Part shown: positions 1-10,796 of the stretch, piece by piece
Layout of the letters: each line of letters begins with the position of its first letter
Numbering within the stretch: the stretch's first letter is position 1
Assembly (NCBI RefSeq): GCF_905163445.1
Contig: NC_053183.1
Location: 372,001-436,000, forward strand
Length of the DNA stretch: 64,000 nucleotides
Direction: 5' to 3'
DNA from: Pararge aegeria
Lineage: Eukaryota > Arthropoda > Insecta > Lepidoptera > Nymphalidae
Translations under genes and position numbers: made by a program
Notes under the pieces: model-generated
Databases searched by the model: none
The model's input: the letters and a program-made list of their open reading frames with translations, nothing else
Told to the model about the DNA's origin: nothing

Positions 1-640
1 CATACGGATAAAGTAACACGTTTGTTTCTAGCTTGGTTTACAAGTAAGTTTTATTGTTTTAGGCTGGAATGTTATAATAACTGAAATAATACATAGCAGA
101 TATTATTCAAGGGTAACACAGCTTTCTAATGGCGAAAAATGGTTGAAATCGGATCTGTAGCTTCAGAGTTTACCGATTCGTAAATAGCAAACCTATCTTC
201 CCTTTTTTTAAAACAGTACAAAAGTGTATACAGTAAAGAAATACATGTACTTATTTTACCTCCGACTAAGCTAAAGTAGTATGTAGTGGCTACGGCTAGA
301 CCAAAGTGGTGATTGTTAAACAGAGGATCTTTTGGGCCCAAAAGTTCCGTTCACCCTAGAAGCGATGAGATATAGAGGCTTGGAATGTTGTTTATCCGTT
401 TCATAAATTTGCACAGATTTTCCTAAAAACGTATTTTACATATATTTTATGACACAATAATTTTGTGATACATTTTCCCAGACGGTAATTACGTGCGAAA
501 AACTGGTTCCACGTTGTAAAAATATTTTATTCGTTAGATTTTTAAAGCACGTTGATCAAATTTATCACATAGATATTACGCCGAGTAGTTGCGTAACATG
601 ACTTTATGGATTACGTCATCTCCCAAAGACAGCAGTTGAT
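1..640. other. AT-rich stretch, no gene seen
   Basis: No open frame here carries a recognisable motif, and I could not match the sequence to the repeat families seen elsewhere in the window. Most likely unique or very old repeat-derived intergenic DNA. Confidence 0.5.
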
Positions 641-690
641 GCAGGTCCCGGGTTTGAATGCCGGGCAGGCCGTTATTCCATTATATCAAG
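640..690 (+). repeat. Possible tRNA-derived SINE fragment (B-box-like)
   Basis: The stretch CCCGGGTTTGAATGCCGGG resembles the B box of a tRNA-type RNA polymerase III promoter as kept in SINEs. No A box or body of a known copy in the window could be aligned, so only a fragment is suggested. Confidence 0.3.
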
Positions 691-779
691 TGTAGCGACA
701 AGATCCCACAAAACTTCTTACGGGTTCAAGTGTAGGTTCCGCTCTCGCTCTTGGTTTTGATGCGCGTCAAAACGTATTA

Positions 780-927
780 TAACTAGAGGCCCGCAGTTTT
801 GAGTTTTGAAAGTATCCTTTGACATGGAAAAGAACGTAAGCTACCTTTTATCCCGGGAAATAGGAGGATTCCCGCGGGAATAAAAAAAACCTCAATCCAC
901 GCGGACGAAGTCGCGGGTATTAGCTAG
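780..927 (+). mobile_element. Helitron 3' half, non-autonomous
   Basis: Carries the family's internal signature (TTTATCCCGGGAAATA, then CCCGCGGGA) and the typical 3' end: a hairpin made of GCGGAC-GAA-GTCGC at about 901-915, a short spacer, then CTAG at 924-927 followed by T. A hairpin close to a terminal CTRR and insertion next to T are hallmarks of Helitrons. The 5' end with TACTAATATTATAAATG is missing, so this copy is truncated. Confidence 0.7.
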
Positions 928-1207
928 TCAACTAATAAATTGCTATGAGACGTCGGACTTAATAAGATAGGCGGAAATGATAATCAAAAACACTCCCTGG
1001 CAATGAGAAAGTCTTGCAAGTATTTTAAATGTCGTAACGTTAACAATAACACTTAGTTCATCGCGGCTCTCGGTTCAACTGAAGTCGCGATAACGCTTAA
1101 CTCCGGCAGTTAGCGTAACTGTCTTTGTCAAAGTTCCCGCCATCGACAACGTAGACGAACGAAACGACTCGACTCGACTGGTAGCTTAATGAACACTTTT
1201 GAAATCG

Positions 1208-1345
1208 AATAAAGCCTCCCACCAGAAGAGACCAGAGAAAATTCAGAAATTAGAAATACTCGAATTGCCCTGCCGGGAATCGAACCCGTGACATAACCTT
1301 GTTATAAAATTCCCAGCGCTCACCGTTGCGCCAAGAAGGTCTTCA
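1208..1345 (-). mobile_element. tRNA-derived SINE, second family
   Basis: On the minus strand it reads GGCGCAACGGTGAGCGC (A-box-like), then GGGTTCGATTCCCGGC (near-perfect B box) and a body ending in the conserved CTGGTGGGAGGC. Related pieces are at 12607-12722, 13187-13259, 9531-9720 and 37985-38105. An internal pol III promoter without a plausible cloverleaf 3' half marks it as a SINE, not a tRNA gene. Confidence 0.65.
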
Positions 1346-1489
1346 AAAATAAAATGATACAAATAATAAATCCTGCAGGACCCTGCCGGTCGCTATTAGA
1401 GGATCTGACAAGGTTTTAAACACCTTTATACAGTCCGTCTGTCCGTCCATACGTAAGAAATTGAAACTTGGCATTAATGCGATCTCTCT

Positions 1490-1680
1490 TTAAGCCGTGT
1501 TCCTCATTGCTGAAGGTCGTGACCCCTTCCACAACCTTTCGGACGATGTCGCGCCATTTGACTCGGCTTTTAGCAACATGTATAGCTATTTGCATTTTAG
1601 TAACGTGCGGATTTGATCCGACCAGCGCATCGGGCTACGTCATCCAGGCCTCTTTCCTTCCACTTTGCCAGTGACCAACC
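1490..1680 (-). pseudogene. Degraded LINE ORF2 C-terminal fragment
   Basis: One minus-strand frame reads AKSRVKWRDIVRKVVEG near 1515-1575, which resembles the extreme C-terminus of endonuclease/reverse-transcriptase proteins of arthropod LINEs (a basic stretch with WRxIV). The upstream part reads GLDDVARCAGRIKSARY and then hits stops. No catalytic motif is present. Family level is not certain. Confidence 0.35.
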
Positions 1681-1696
1681 AACCTTAAGCCAAAGT

Positions 1697-1862
1697 TAAA
1701 ATTAAATTCAAAAATACCTTTATTAAAGTGGCCTACTTGGATGGAACTTTTGATACGTACAATTACATGAAAAATGTGTACAGGGTAGTGAGGTGACGTC
1801 GATAAACATATTCGTAAACTTAAAACTAAAGCTTAAAACGAGGGTTAAATACCTATTAGCAA
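1697..1862 (-). mobile_element. LINE family B 3' UTR fragment
   Basis: Aligns by eye with 34500-34640: both carry, in the same order, CTTTATT-AAGT-GGCC, then CTTTTGAT-CGTAC, then TTCGTAAACTTAAAACTAAAGC. This is the 3' untranslated part and tail of the LINE whose ORF end is visible at 13254-13624 and 34755-35100. Only the 3' UTR survives here. Confidence 0.6.
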
Positions 1863-1897
1863 CGCCTGCAATTAATCTACTAATATTATACCTACTA

Positions 1898-2258
1898 TCC
1901 TACTAATATTATAAATGTGAAAGTGTGGATGTTTGTTAATCAATCACACAAAAACGGCTGAACGGATTTTGATTAAATTTGGCATGCATGTAGCCTTTGC
2001 CACAAAAAGAACATAAGTTACCTCGTATCCCGATTCCTTAAGCAGTTCCCTAGGGAAAATTGAAAATTATTTACGAGCAAAGCTGCGGGTAGACAGCTTT
2101 GTAATTTGGTAAACATGTGACATGCTATGAAAAGGACATAGGTACTTTCTATCCCGATCTCTCAAATAGTTCCCGCGGCAAGATAAAAAATTGTTAATGA
2201 GCGAAGCTTTGGATCCAATTCTGAAGTCCACGCAGATGATGTCGCGGGCAGAAGCTAT
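1898..2258 (+). mobile_element. Helitron, non-autonomous, degenerate
   Basis: Starts TCCTACTAATATTATAAATG just after an A, continues with the family body (GCTGAACGGATTTTGATTAAA) and ends near GATGATGTCGCGGGCAGAAGCTAT, where CTAT replaces the usual CTAG. A second head-like piece (TCTACTAATATTATA) begins at 1875, so this may be an insertion into, or duplication of, the head of an older copy. Confidence 0.6.
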
Positions 2259-2680
2259 CAAATTATACATAAAACGCACCCACATACATATATACAACTT
2301 GTAATAAACACATAGGACACATAGGGTAAAAAATAACTGTCTTTTATTTTTCCATTTTCAGAGGAGATTTTTGTAAATATTAAATACTCGCTATGCATGA
2401 GACCAGAATGGATACTGCCATCATTTTATACATCTCTAGTGCTACTGGGTCCGTGCTAGCGACGTGTTACGGTTCCTAGTAGTTGTGCGGTGCTCGAAAG
2501 CAATGCACACTCGTAAAGTTTTACAGCTACTCGAGCCGTAAACGTAAACGTTACAGTTATGGAAATCGCAAGACTGTGCGACACGCCCCGTGCCTGCCAG
2601 GGCGCTAGCGAATCTTAAGGGTCTGCCGTTGGGGCGAAATTTGAAGAAGATTTTTTATAATAATAATTGACGTACCCAGC
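2259..2680. other. No gene seen
   Basis: Mixed-composition sequence without recognisable coding or repeat motif up to the LINE-like 3' piece that follows. Confidence 0.45.
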
Positions 2681-2890
2681 ATTGGCCCTTGTGCTTGGTC
2701 CATTGATTATTGACATATCGCCTGTAGACAGAGCAAAACTTTGCCAGGTATGCAAGGGTCGCGTGCTGCAAAGTGCCGCACCGAGTCCACCAATCTGCCC
2801 GTGATTGTAACGAAAACGACGTCCTTCAGACTGGAACTCAACAATTATGCTTGGTAAAAGCAATGCTGCTTGGCTGCAGAAACAAGCATG
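2680..2890 (+). repeat. Dispersed repeat Z (LINE 3'-end-like)
   Basis: Shares the blocks GCAAAGTGCCGC, GTCCA-CAATCTG and CTTCAGACTGGAAC-CAACAAT-GC-TGCTTGGC with copies at 5233-5420, 8507-8800, 44024-44225 and 60000-60150. All copies read in the same orientation and are non-coding. The arrangement suggests the 3' part of a LINE, but no terminal tail is certain. Confidence 0.5.
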
Positions 2891-2937
2891 GGTTTTAACA
2901 ACGATTTAAAAATGAAATAGCAAACAAACACATTTTA

Positions 2938-3075
2938 TCATAATCCTCCTCAGCCTAATAACACGCTAAAGCTGGGCACAGGTCTCCTCCCTCATACAAA
3001 TGATTTTAGAACATTGATTCATCTCCCTGCTTCGTGTTTGCAATGCTACTTTCGAAATCATGAGCTACCTGGTTG
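2938..3075 (-). repeat. LINE 3' end remnant
   Basis: The plus-strand text TCATAATCCTCCTCAGCC followed by GCTGGGCACAGGTCTCCTCCC matches the reverse complement of a common lepidopteran LINE 3' end (ccCAGCagtgggac..ggctgatgatga type). A related end in the same orientation is at 42705-42790. Confidence 0.4.
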
Positions 3076-3394
3076 CAAAGGATTACATCAATTGGATTTG
3101 TGGAACTAACGAAAAGTTATTCTGTTGAATTAAAAAAAATATGTATTCTTTCGAGTAAAATAAAAACAAAAGCTCTTAGCTAAAAATAAATATCCTGAGC
3201 CGGGCCCTTAATAAAATATTTGTCGGACACAATCTTTCTCTAAATAAATGTTTGTCCTCATTTAACTTACTTCCCGGCAAAGCTTTTATTACATTTAACG
3301 TTGCAAATAACTACCATAAATAAGATTTTTCTAACAAACTTTGAAACAGAAGGTTTGAGAATAAACCGTCCAATCAATAGTAAAAAAATATAGT

Positions 3395-3455
3395 TAGTTA
3401 ACCTCTACGCACGTTTCGCTCCGATACCGGAGCATCCTCTGGTGATGTTGGCGTA
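3395..3455. repeat. Short dispersed repeat with CTCCGATACCGGAG dyad
   Basis: The block CGCTCCGATACCGGAGCATCC, followed by TGATGTTG, recurs at 12785-12865 in the form CGCAGACACCGGAGCCTCCTC. It holds a small inverted repeat (CTCCG/CGGAG). Too short to classify. Confidence 0.4.
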
Positions 3456-4290
3456 AGTACGAGAAGTACTACAAGTTACTACTCGTATAGTAGTACTTAT
3501 GTATTAATACAAGTTCTTAAGACACGTTACCTTGTGCGTCTTAGAGCCCCGTCTAACACTGAACTTGGCTGGGCATTGTGATGAGGTTTTCCAGAGTCTC
3601 TGCTATAATGACTACATGATCAGAAAACCAATAATAAATTATGTACTCGCCCTTAATGTTAATACCATGTTTATTCCAATCAACAATCTAAAAGACAATG
3701 CAGCTGTAGTTAGGAGAGATTGCATAATCTTACGACAAAAGAAAATAATTAGTAGTTTTTAAGTTTTTTTTGGAGTTTACTCCTTAAGAATCGATTTTCA
3801 TACATAAGGCGCCTGGTATGATAAAAATGTGAGAAGTAAAATCTACTGATGAATGACCTCGTTACGTTTTCGCTTTGCGTCGTTGCATGCCCGGCAACTG
3901 TGATGCGCGATCATGCAACGTCGCTTTCTTTTAATTAACTTATTTTTCCTATTTAAGTTACCAAGGAAACCCTGATCCCTGTCTGTGATGTCTTTATTTC
4001 GCATCAGCTGACCGTGTAGTGTATAGACTATCACTCATATGTGCCAGTGCTACATAAAATATTGTTTACATTTATGATGAAGATGGAATTGATAAAAGAT
4101 AGTTTTTTCAGTTTTTTAATGTGTGTAGACACAGAGTTCAATAAAAATATTAGTTGGAGACCTAGTCTACTTGAATTATGGGAATAAAATTTGTAGTTAA
4201 ATGTCTATAATGACAAGAAAACTTTCACTTTTACCGTGGTTTCATAAAACCACACCATCTATCGTAAGAAATTCTTCTGGACTTTCTCTT
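3456..4290. other. No gene seen
   Basis: Several short open frames but none with a recognisable domain, and no repeat match inside the window. The tract 3840-4040 is a little richer in GC but shows no coding signature I can name. Confidence 0.45.
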
Positions 4291-4292
4291 TA

Positions 4293-4745
4293 CTTATCAT
4301 CATCATGTCAATGGACGTCCATTGCTGGACATTGGTCTATTGTTAGATTCTCATAACACGGTCTTGTGCTGATTGTGTCCAGCGGCTCCATGCGACTCGT
4401 TTCATGTCACCTTTCCACTTTGTTGTGTTTACCAACGCTGAATTCACCGGTGCGAGGTCACCATTGCAACACCTTGGGACGCCAACGTCCACTGGTTCTC
4501 CGAGCTATATGCCCCGCCGATTGCCACTTCAGCTTCGCGGCTCACTAAGCTATGTCGGTAATTCTGGTTCATCTACTAATCTTATTCCTGATTTGACCAC
4601 ATAGAGCTACTCCCAGCATTGCTCTCACCATCATCCGCTGAGTGATTCTGATCCTACTTATGAGACCCATCGTCAGCGAAGACATTTCGGAGGCATCAGT
4701 CATCACTGGCAACCCGTACTAGTCGAAGACTGGACTTCAGGAACT
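4293..4745 (-). pseudogene. RTE-type LINE ORF2 C-terminus, decayed
   Basis: On the minus strand the stretch around 4455-4540 reads KLKWQSAGHIARRTSGRW, then RPKVLQW, a stop, and PRTGE. This matches the widely repeated lepidopteran endonuclease/reverse-transcriptase C-terminus with the KxxWxGHIARRxDGRW signature. The 3' side ends at GTCCATTGACATGATGATGA, the usual end of such elements. Several stops and frame changes show it is dead. The catalytic RT and endonuclease domains are not present. Confidence 0.6.
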
Positions 4746-5232
4746 GAGGTATTTTGGACAGGTGACATGATGATGATGTGTCCGGAACGCTACCCATCCC
4801 AGTTGGAATTGGGGTTCACCTATCCTATTCTAGTTGATTTGATTTGATAAATGGGCTCTGTTCCATGCCTATTCACAAATAATTTGGAGGGGGTAATATT
4901 GTTGTGAAAGCACCTGTAACTATTGACACACGCGATCGAGCCTTCTGTACTAAATGACGTATTAATACGTGCTCGTATCACCCGCCGCCACCTATGACAG
5001 TTGCGATAAGCTGTAATATAATGAAAGTCACAACATAAATCACGCGAACATAATAATAGCCCAGTGAAACAATAGGGTTCGTTTATACTGCCCTAGTAGG
5101 CAGCTCAGTGCCTTATACATTTTATTGCATTACGTACTTTTTGAAAAAGATATATCATCGCGTGTCATTTTAAACCGACCATAAAAGAAGGAAGGCCCCG
5201 AGATTTTCTGTCTGTACTGTCTGTAGTAATAA
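4746..5232. other. No gene seen
   Basis: A TCACCTATCCTATTCTAG-type stretch and AT-rich sequence; nothing recognisable on either strand. Confidence 0.4.
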
Positions 5233-5420
5233 TTGTCGGTCCAAGCAGGTAACCTACCTGATGGGAAGTGGATCGCCTATAAACAGAGTAACACTTTCCA
5301 GGGTATGCGAGGAACACGTTTCGCAAAGTGCCGCCCTGTGTCCATCATTGGTGTTAAGCCTCATGCGCCTTTAATTACACCAGAAACCACTTCACACCGT
5401 GGGGCGGGACTTCTTTCACT
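5233..5420 (+). repeat. Dispersed repeat Z (LINE 3'-end-like)
   Basis: Contains AAGCAGGTAACCTACCTGATGG, split in the other copies, then GCAAAGTGCCGCCCTGTGTCC and TTACACCAGAAACCAC. These blocks occur in the same order at 2680-2890, 8507-8800 and 44024-44225. Open reading through it is incidental. Confidence 0.5.
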
Positions 5421-5927
5421 GGAAATTTTGTACTCTTTAAGGATCTTTTTTTTAAATTCCTTGAATATATATAATTTTGGCGTGTGAACAAAAACAAAAT
5501 GCTGTATTTTTTCTTTCCTACGTGTACCTATGTCTTTCGTAATCTTTAGTACTTCCTAATATATATCCGATACTTTTTGTTTCTAGATGGCTTTCCGAAT
5601 CGAATGTGCCAACGCTCATATTTTAGGAGCTTGATCAAGAATTAACACTATTTAGAACATTGGCAATGTGTCTCAAAATTTTATGATTTTAATAAAAAAT
5701 AAAATAACAGGTAGAACTTTATTAATTTCACATGAATTTATGAAGCATTAAATGTGTTTTTACAACAAGAAACATATTTTCATTAGTTGGCAGAGGCAGA
5801 CAATTATTTATTATTGGTCCTGGCAATAAATCCCAAACTTTGAACTTGTCGGATGCGCCTCGTAAACCCGCTAAGGGCGTTCGTTATAACGTTTAATGTA
5901 CCTTTGCTGACTACTTAGGGTTACCAG
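5421..5927. other. AT-rich, no gene seen
   Basis: Long A/T stretches with no coding motif and no clear match to the window's repeat families. Confidence 0.45.
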
Positions 5928-6029
5928 CAGGGTGATTACGTATCTCGTGACTTAAAAATAAACAAAAGTGACATTTGACAGCTGTGATTGCAAGATTTAC
6001 GCCTGTCGCGAGATACGAGATACACCCTG
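5928..6029. mobile_element. Small MITE with CAGGGTG terminal inverted repeats
   Basis: About 102 bp flanked by CAGGGTG at 5928-5934 and CACCCTG at 6023-6029. The inverted similarity continues inward (CAGGGTGATTACGTATCTCG against CAGGGTGTATCTCGTATCTCG), so the piece can fold into one imperfect hairpin. Terminal CAGGG is common among hAT-type elements, but I see no convincing 8-bp target duplication, so superfamily is open. Confidence 0.5.
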
Positions 6030-6229
6030 CCGATAAGAGGTTTCCAATATGTCTGTAACTAGTGTTGCCGGCGTTCTTCGTCCGAGTTTATTACAGTTTC
6101 CCTGGGATAAAAGGCAGCCTATGTTACTCTACGTTCTTTTAACTAACGCTATGACAAAAATTTAGTTGATAGGTTTTTTATGGATTTAATATGTTACTGG
6201 ATTGTTTAGTTAGGGCGTTAAGAATAGGG

Positions 6230-6364
6230 GTGTTATCGGTTAGACAATTTTGTGTATAGAATAAGGTTGTTTTTTAGTTGTTAAGTACTAACATAGGTTT
6301 AACTACATTGTTTTACTAACACGATATGGACAAATGTCCGAAATAAAGATTATTATTATTATTA
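6230..6364 (+). mobile_element. LINE 3' end with (TTA)n tail
   Basis: AATAAAGATTATTATTATTA follows a small dyad GGACAAATGTCC at about 6329-6340. A stem-loop followed by a short tandem-repeat tail is the layout of several LINE 3' ends. No coding part remains. Confidence 0.45.
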
Positions 6365-6520
6365 CTAAGAAAGGACAAACAAACAAACTCTCTATCACAT
6401 TTATGATATCAGTAAGGATTTAGAATTTGTGCTCCGAAGTTATAGGTCGAAAATTAATAAAATGTACGAAATTCCTATAATTTTTATCAAATAAAATTGT
6501 TTAAATTCAATGGAATTCGC

Positions 6521-6561
6521 TTCGTCAGAAGACAAACTATGATAGTTTGTCTTCTGACGAA
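6521..6561. repeat. Perfect 20-bp palindrome, 1-nt centre
   Basis: Left arm 6521-6540 and right arm 6542-6561 are exact reverse complements around a single G. It abuts a second hairpin at 6563-6603. Perfect pairing with almost no spacer suggests a recent snap-back or template-switch event. Confidence 0.85.
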
Positions 6562-6562
6562 A

Positions 6563-6603
6563 ACCACTTTCGCTTTTGTCTGGTGCACAAAAGCGAAAGT
6601 GGT
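6563..6603. repeat. Perfect 17-bp inverted repeat, 7-nt spacer
   Basis: Arms 6563-6579 and 6587-6603 are exact reverse complements around CTGGTGC. The plus-strand text includes CCACTTTCGCTTTTGT and its complement. It starts two bases after the preceding palindrome ends. Confidence 0.85.
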
Positions 6604-6609
6604 AAAAGA

Positions 6610-7662
6610 ACTTCTCAGAAGCTCCACATAAAACATCAAACGTCAAATAAAATCAGGGATGTATTTCCCTTCCCAGGGGTAAACTATATTCGCAGTAGGA
6701 TCAGGTAGCCCTGACCGTACTCACACTCTCGGCCCCGTGACGGGATTCCGTACAATAACGTAACTTTTTATTAAATTAAACTTTTCCGTACTCGCCACTT
6801 TATTGCTCCGGCTGCCGTGGCTTACGGCGGCGCACACGTGATACATCTATCTAATATTTAACATCGTAAAATTTTATGGTTTTCAATAAATTTGTTAGAA
6901 AAATACGTGATGACCGAAGATGTTTTTACAAGTGTAAATGCGCTGCTCTCGTTTTTATCTAGCGATATTAAAACGGGAGAGAATTTTTTGTATTAATAAA
7001 TATGAAATTCGCTTTCTAGCGACTTCATTCGCGTACAATTTCTGCAAAGTAAATTTTGGCCACATTCATCCACTATATTTATATCACCTCTCCCTAAATA
7101 GTGAAAGTGACGGAGACAGAACACGTACAGTATAGTTGCCGTATTTAAGATGTCATAGATGGAGTCAACATATTTTTTTCATGATGTTTTGCTGATGTTC
7201 GTTATCGAATGTCGTCAAAGCGCCCACATGATAAAGGTATTGCGTATGTATGTGCCAATTATTTCCGCAGCGAACATTTGTCAGACACACAGTTTTAGTT
7301 CTCCGGTAAAGGAATACTTTTGGAAACTCGCCACAGCGCAGTGGTTGACAATTTCGTTTGTGAGTAAACATTTTAATTACGAAAGTGTGCCTGTGTTTAC
7401 GGTTGCACCGATATTGCTATTTTTCTAGTTCAGTTAAAATTATTGAGCTCGAGTGCCTAAAGTATATAAACTAAAGGATATTTTATATTTTATATTTACA
7501 AATGCAGAAAAACCGCAGGCCACAGCTAGTTAAAGTTACGCTGGAAAGGTAATAGTAAAGTATCTTTAATGACGAATATTACGCGAGAATAGCACAGGTT
7601 CATCACCCAGATAAAGATATGGAACACTGAATGAACTGAAAGCGAGCACAACTCGGCCGATA
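6610..7662. other. No gene seen
   Basis: Apart from a short GC-rich patch near 6808-6840 the stretch is AT-rich. The open frames at 7159-7428 lack any recognisable domain and overlap on both strands, as expected by chance. Confidence 0.45.
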
Positions 7663-7765
7663 TATCACTACCATTTACATTATTACGTCGGGGGCGTCTG
7701 GGCGCTGACGTCACGGCGGCTGAATCGCTGCCAACGACTCACGCGGCTTCTCCAAATGGACAATG
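7663..7765. promoter_or_regulatory. GC-rich patch with a CRE palindrome
   Basis: A GC-rich island in AT-rich DNA holding one perfect TGACGTCA at 7706-7713, the binding site of CREB/ATF-type bZIP factors in animals. No start codon, splice site or open frame ties it to a gene, so regulatory function is only a possibility. Confidence 0.25.
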
Positions 7766-8137
7766 ATGACGTGTGGTAAAAAGGTATTCTGAAAACGATT
7801 GGCTTTGTGGCGGAGAGCCTACACGCGCCAAGAGGTTGGCCGCGGATTTGACCGCTTGATGCTCATATCACACAATGGGAAATTTATTTGTGACTATATG
7901 TGATTGCTGGCTTTAGAGCTGTCGTGATTGATATTCGTCTACAGTAAATATATAAACAGATCTTACTCAATCTTCTCTCGATGATGTACACGACTAGTTT
8001 CGAACGCCTTCAAGATTCGTGATCCAAACGCTTCAAACACAACCAGTTTTTCCGTAGAATCTTTTTGGGGTAACCAATAATGAAGAATCGGGATGCGCAA
8101 CAACCACAATATGAAGTTACACGAAAGTGCGTTAATA

Positions 8138-8450
8138 TCTATACTTATGATAAAAACTGTAACTGGGCGATTTCTGTACATTTAATATAGAAAACCAATA
8201 AATAGTTTTATAATTAAAATTGTTTATGTACCTGCAAATTCCTCTTTAAATTATTAAAATTGGATCGTTTAGAACTTACGACGGGTATAGAAATGCTAAA
8301 AGCAAGAAAAAAGCCAAGGGCCGCTCGGCCGCGTATTATATAGTTTGAAAATAAATAGTAGGTGGCGCTGCACTTAGGTTTTTGGTTTTTTAAGATATAA
8401 AAACCGATAACAACCGATTCGATGCAGGCGAAGTAGCGTGGATCACCTAG
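8138..8450 (+). mobile_element. Helitron, non-autonomous, family A short form
   Basis: Starts TCTATACTTATGATAAAAACTG after an A (8137) and ends in CTAG at 8447-8450 before a T. The head matches 45616 and the reverse-strand head at 42696 (ACTTATAATAAAACTGTAACTGG, TTTCTGTACATT). The 3' hairpin region GCAGGCGAAGTAGCGTGG is decayed. At 313 bp this is an internally shorter member of the composite family at 45616-46392. Confidence 0.7.
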
Positions 8451-8506
8451 TAAGTTAATAAAAATAAAGTACTTTTTTATTGTAATAATTACCAAGCTCC
8501 ATGCTA

Positions 8507-8800
8507 CCAAGCAGGTGGTATGAAGCTGATGGTAAGTGGAAAACCAACCGAACAGATTAACACTTCGCAGAGGATGTAAGAAACACTTCCGTATGTGTTA
8601 AGCAACATGTATACTGACAACCACGCCCTTCAGACTGGAACACAGCATTGTAGCAATGCTGGCTTGGCGGCAGAAATGAGCATGGCGATAGTACTTCTCA
8701 AGACGAGCTCTGTCACAAAAAGCTCTTCTTCTACCTACTATTACCTTTCATTGAATACATGTGAGATCGACATCACAGTAACTATTAGAACTGATGCAGC
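8507..8800 (+). repeat. Dispersed repeat Z (LINE 3'-end-like)
   Basis: Carries AAGCAGGTGGTATGAAGC, GCCCTTCAGACTGGAACACAG, GCTGGCTTGGCGGCAGAAAT and GACGAGCTCTGTCAC, all in the order seen at 2680, 44024 and 60000. Non-coding. Confidence 0.55.
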
Positions 8801-8960
8801 AATAAGACTGAGTCCAGATTGACCACACAGTGCATAATATAATAGAGTAGTTTAGTATACAGTTTAGCGTAATAAATGATTACCTGCCATTGCACGCATG
8901 GGCGGCCCAAGTCAGAGATAGCATAAAAGAGATGCAGCAGTAAGACTGTGTCCGGACGGA
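8794..8960. repeat. Two short direct repeats 137 bp apart
   Basis: GATGCAGCAATAAGACTGAG at about 8797 recurs as GATGCAGCAGTAAGACTGTG at about 8934, both followed by TCC-GA. Probably a small local duplication; no function suggested. Confidence 0.4.
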
Positions 8961-9530
8961 CTGCCTGGTCTAGTCTCACAGGTTTGGGAGGACATCCACC
9001 AATATGGTCTTCTAATAGCTACCCGCAATCAACAAATTTGTATGATATATATAAAATACACTGACGAACATTTCACGCTCTTACTCTAGGGTGTTTTTAA
9101 AGTCCTCAATGCAATTTGTATATTTTGGGTACAGAGCCCGGCTTAACAGACTCTACAGTCCATCTTTTTTATCATTTTTCAAAAGCAGGCACAGATGATA
9201 CCTTTGCTAATCAATAACTGGCATAAATACGTATTATTATTATACAATGTGTGAATAAAAATCGAAATTTTACCTCACATGCTTTAGAGATACATTATTT
9301 GCTGTCTCTAAGACTTATATGTGAAACCGAAATACTCATACTTTTTTAGTAAACCACTGCCAAAGATCACTTTTTAAAATGAAGCGTAAGGAAAACTTTC
9401 TAAACTTAAGTGCATTCTGGTGTAACTCTCGGCCTAGTATGGTGATTAAAAGCAATCACCCCATCAGGCCAATATGCAAGAATGCACTCGGTAAAGTGGC
9501 AGTTCCTATTTCGGAAAAGTCATGGAAAAG
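8961..9530. other. No gene seen
   Basis: AT-rich; the frame covering 9379-9530 is not supported by any recognisable motif and runs into the SINE piece that follows. Confidence 0.4.
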
Positions 9531-9720
9531 TTTTTATCTAGTGGAAGGCTTCGGCCAGTTAGCACCCTACCGACTAAGCGATTTAGCATTCTGGTACGAT
9601 GTCACGTAGAAACCGATTAGGGGTATCATACAACTGCTACAATCCTTATAGGTTGGCCCGCTACCGTCATAGATGGCATCAGCACCTACCAGCAGGTGGG
9701 ATTGCAGTCAAGGACTAATA
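9531..9720 (+). mobile_element. SINE second family, body and 3' part
   Basis: GGAAGGCTTCGGCCAGTTAGC, split here as GGAAGGCTTCGG and CCAGTTAGCACCC, followed by CTAAGCGATTTAGC, GGTACGATGTC and a CAGCAGGTGGGATTGCAG-like end. These blocks follow the tRNA-like head in full copies of this lepidopteran SINE. The pol III head is missing. Confidence 0.6.
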
Positions 9721-9979
9721 AAAAAAAAGTCACAAGACATTGCTGCGTGAATTGCTACGCTCCGTATATACCAGATAAACTGTAAAGTACATGGACTATA
9801 CCATTCCTTCACTCCAAGATGTAATATTATATCTGCACTAGAATAATGTTTACGGTGGAAAAACATTAAGTCTTCTGTGACCTTGGTATTTTCACAGAGA
9901 GCTTCGAAGATTAAAGATTTAATACATAGCCTAGTGTTACTTACAGGCTTCACGCATATTTAAAGAGGAAGGATCAAGA

Positions 9980-10222
9980 AAATCATTATATCGACCCATT
10001 ACCGGCCCACTACAGGGCTCGGGTCTCCTCCCACAATGAGAAGGGTTAAGGCCCTTCACCACGCTGGCCCAGTGCGGATTGGTGGACTCCACATACTTTG
10101 GAGAATTCTCAGGCATGCAGGTTTCCTCACGATGTCTTCCGTTCACCGTCGAAGCAAGGATTTTTTAATTACTTAAAACGCACATAACGAAAAGTTGGAC
10201 TATAGCGTAGTCACCGCTTTAC
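9980..10222 (-). mobile_element. tRNA-derived SINE, first family
   Basis: Reverse copy. Plus-strand landmarks in order: CCCATTACCGGCCCACTAC, GGTCTCCTCCCACAATGAG, GGCATGCAGGTTTCCTCAC, AAAACGCACATAAC. The tRNA-like head at the far side (about 10200-10220) is decayed. Same body as 23756-24027 on the other strand. Confidence 0.7.
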
Positions 10223-10796
10223 TATGCATTCACCGCTTCAAGAAAATGAGTTATATTAATTAACATAAATAAACATAATTCTTCTCCTTTTAAAAATAAA
10301 AACAGCTCGTAACATTTAATTCTGTTGTAAGTATAACAAAACAAACGGGTGGGCTTAACACAATAATTCCGCTCAATGTAAAGCTCATTTCGCTCATGGA
10401 CGGAAACCATTAATTTTCATTTTGAATGTAGTAATAAAGAAGTGTTTTTGTTGATCTGCCTACAGTGACGTGCGACTGATGCTCTTTATGATAAGCAACC
10501 CCTTTGTAGAAAGCTTTCATTTCATATGGATCAAAAACATGGGCTGACCGATACAGTGCTGCGACATGCCTCATGTTACTATACGTTTGTGAACGGCGAT
10601 GTACAAATAATTTTATAAACTAAAAAAAAAATAAAAACTACATATAAATGCAAAATTGAATTGAAGTCAATGAACATCAAGTTTTATTTGCTATGATCCT
10701 CGAGGGCCAGATAAATTTTAATAATTTCACGTTTTGTCATAATTAAATGAAACTAATCATGACTTTAACATTTGAAAACCATCTCTCAAAATGAAT
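10222..10796. other. AT-rich, no gene seen
   Basis: No motif recognised. A/T runs near 10620-10640. Confidence 0.45.

Noticed and set aside
7165..7428. Overlapping frames on opposite strands
   Set aside because: No motif on either strand; treated as chance.
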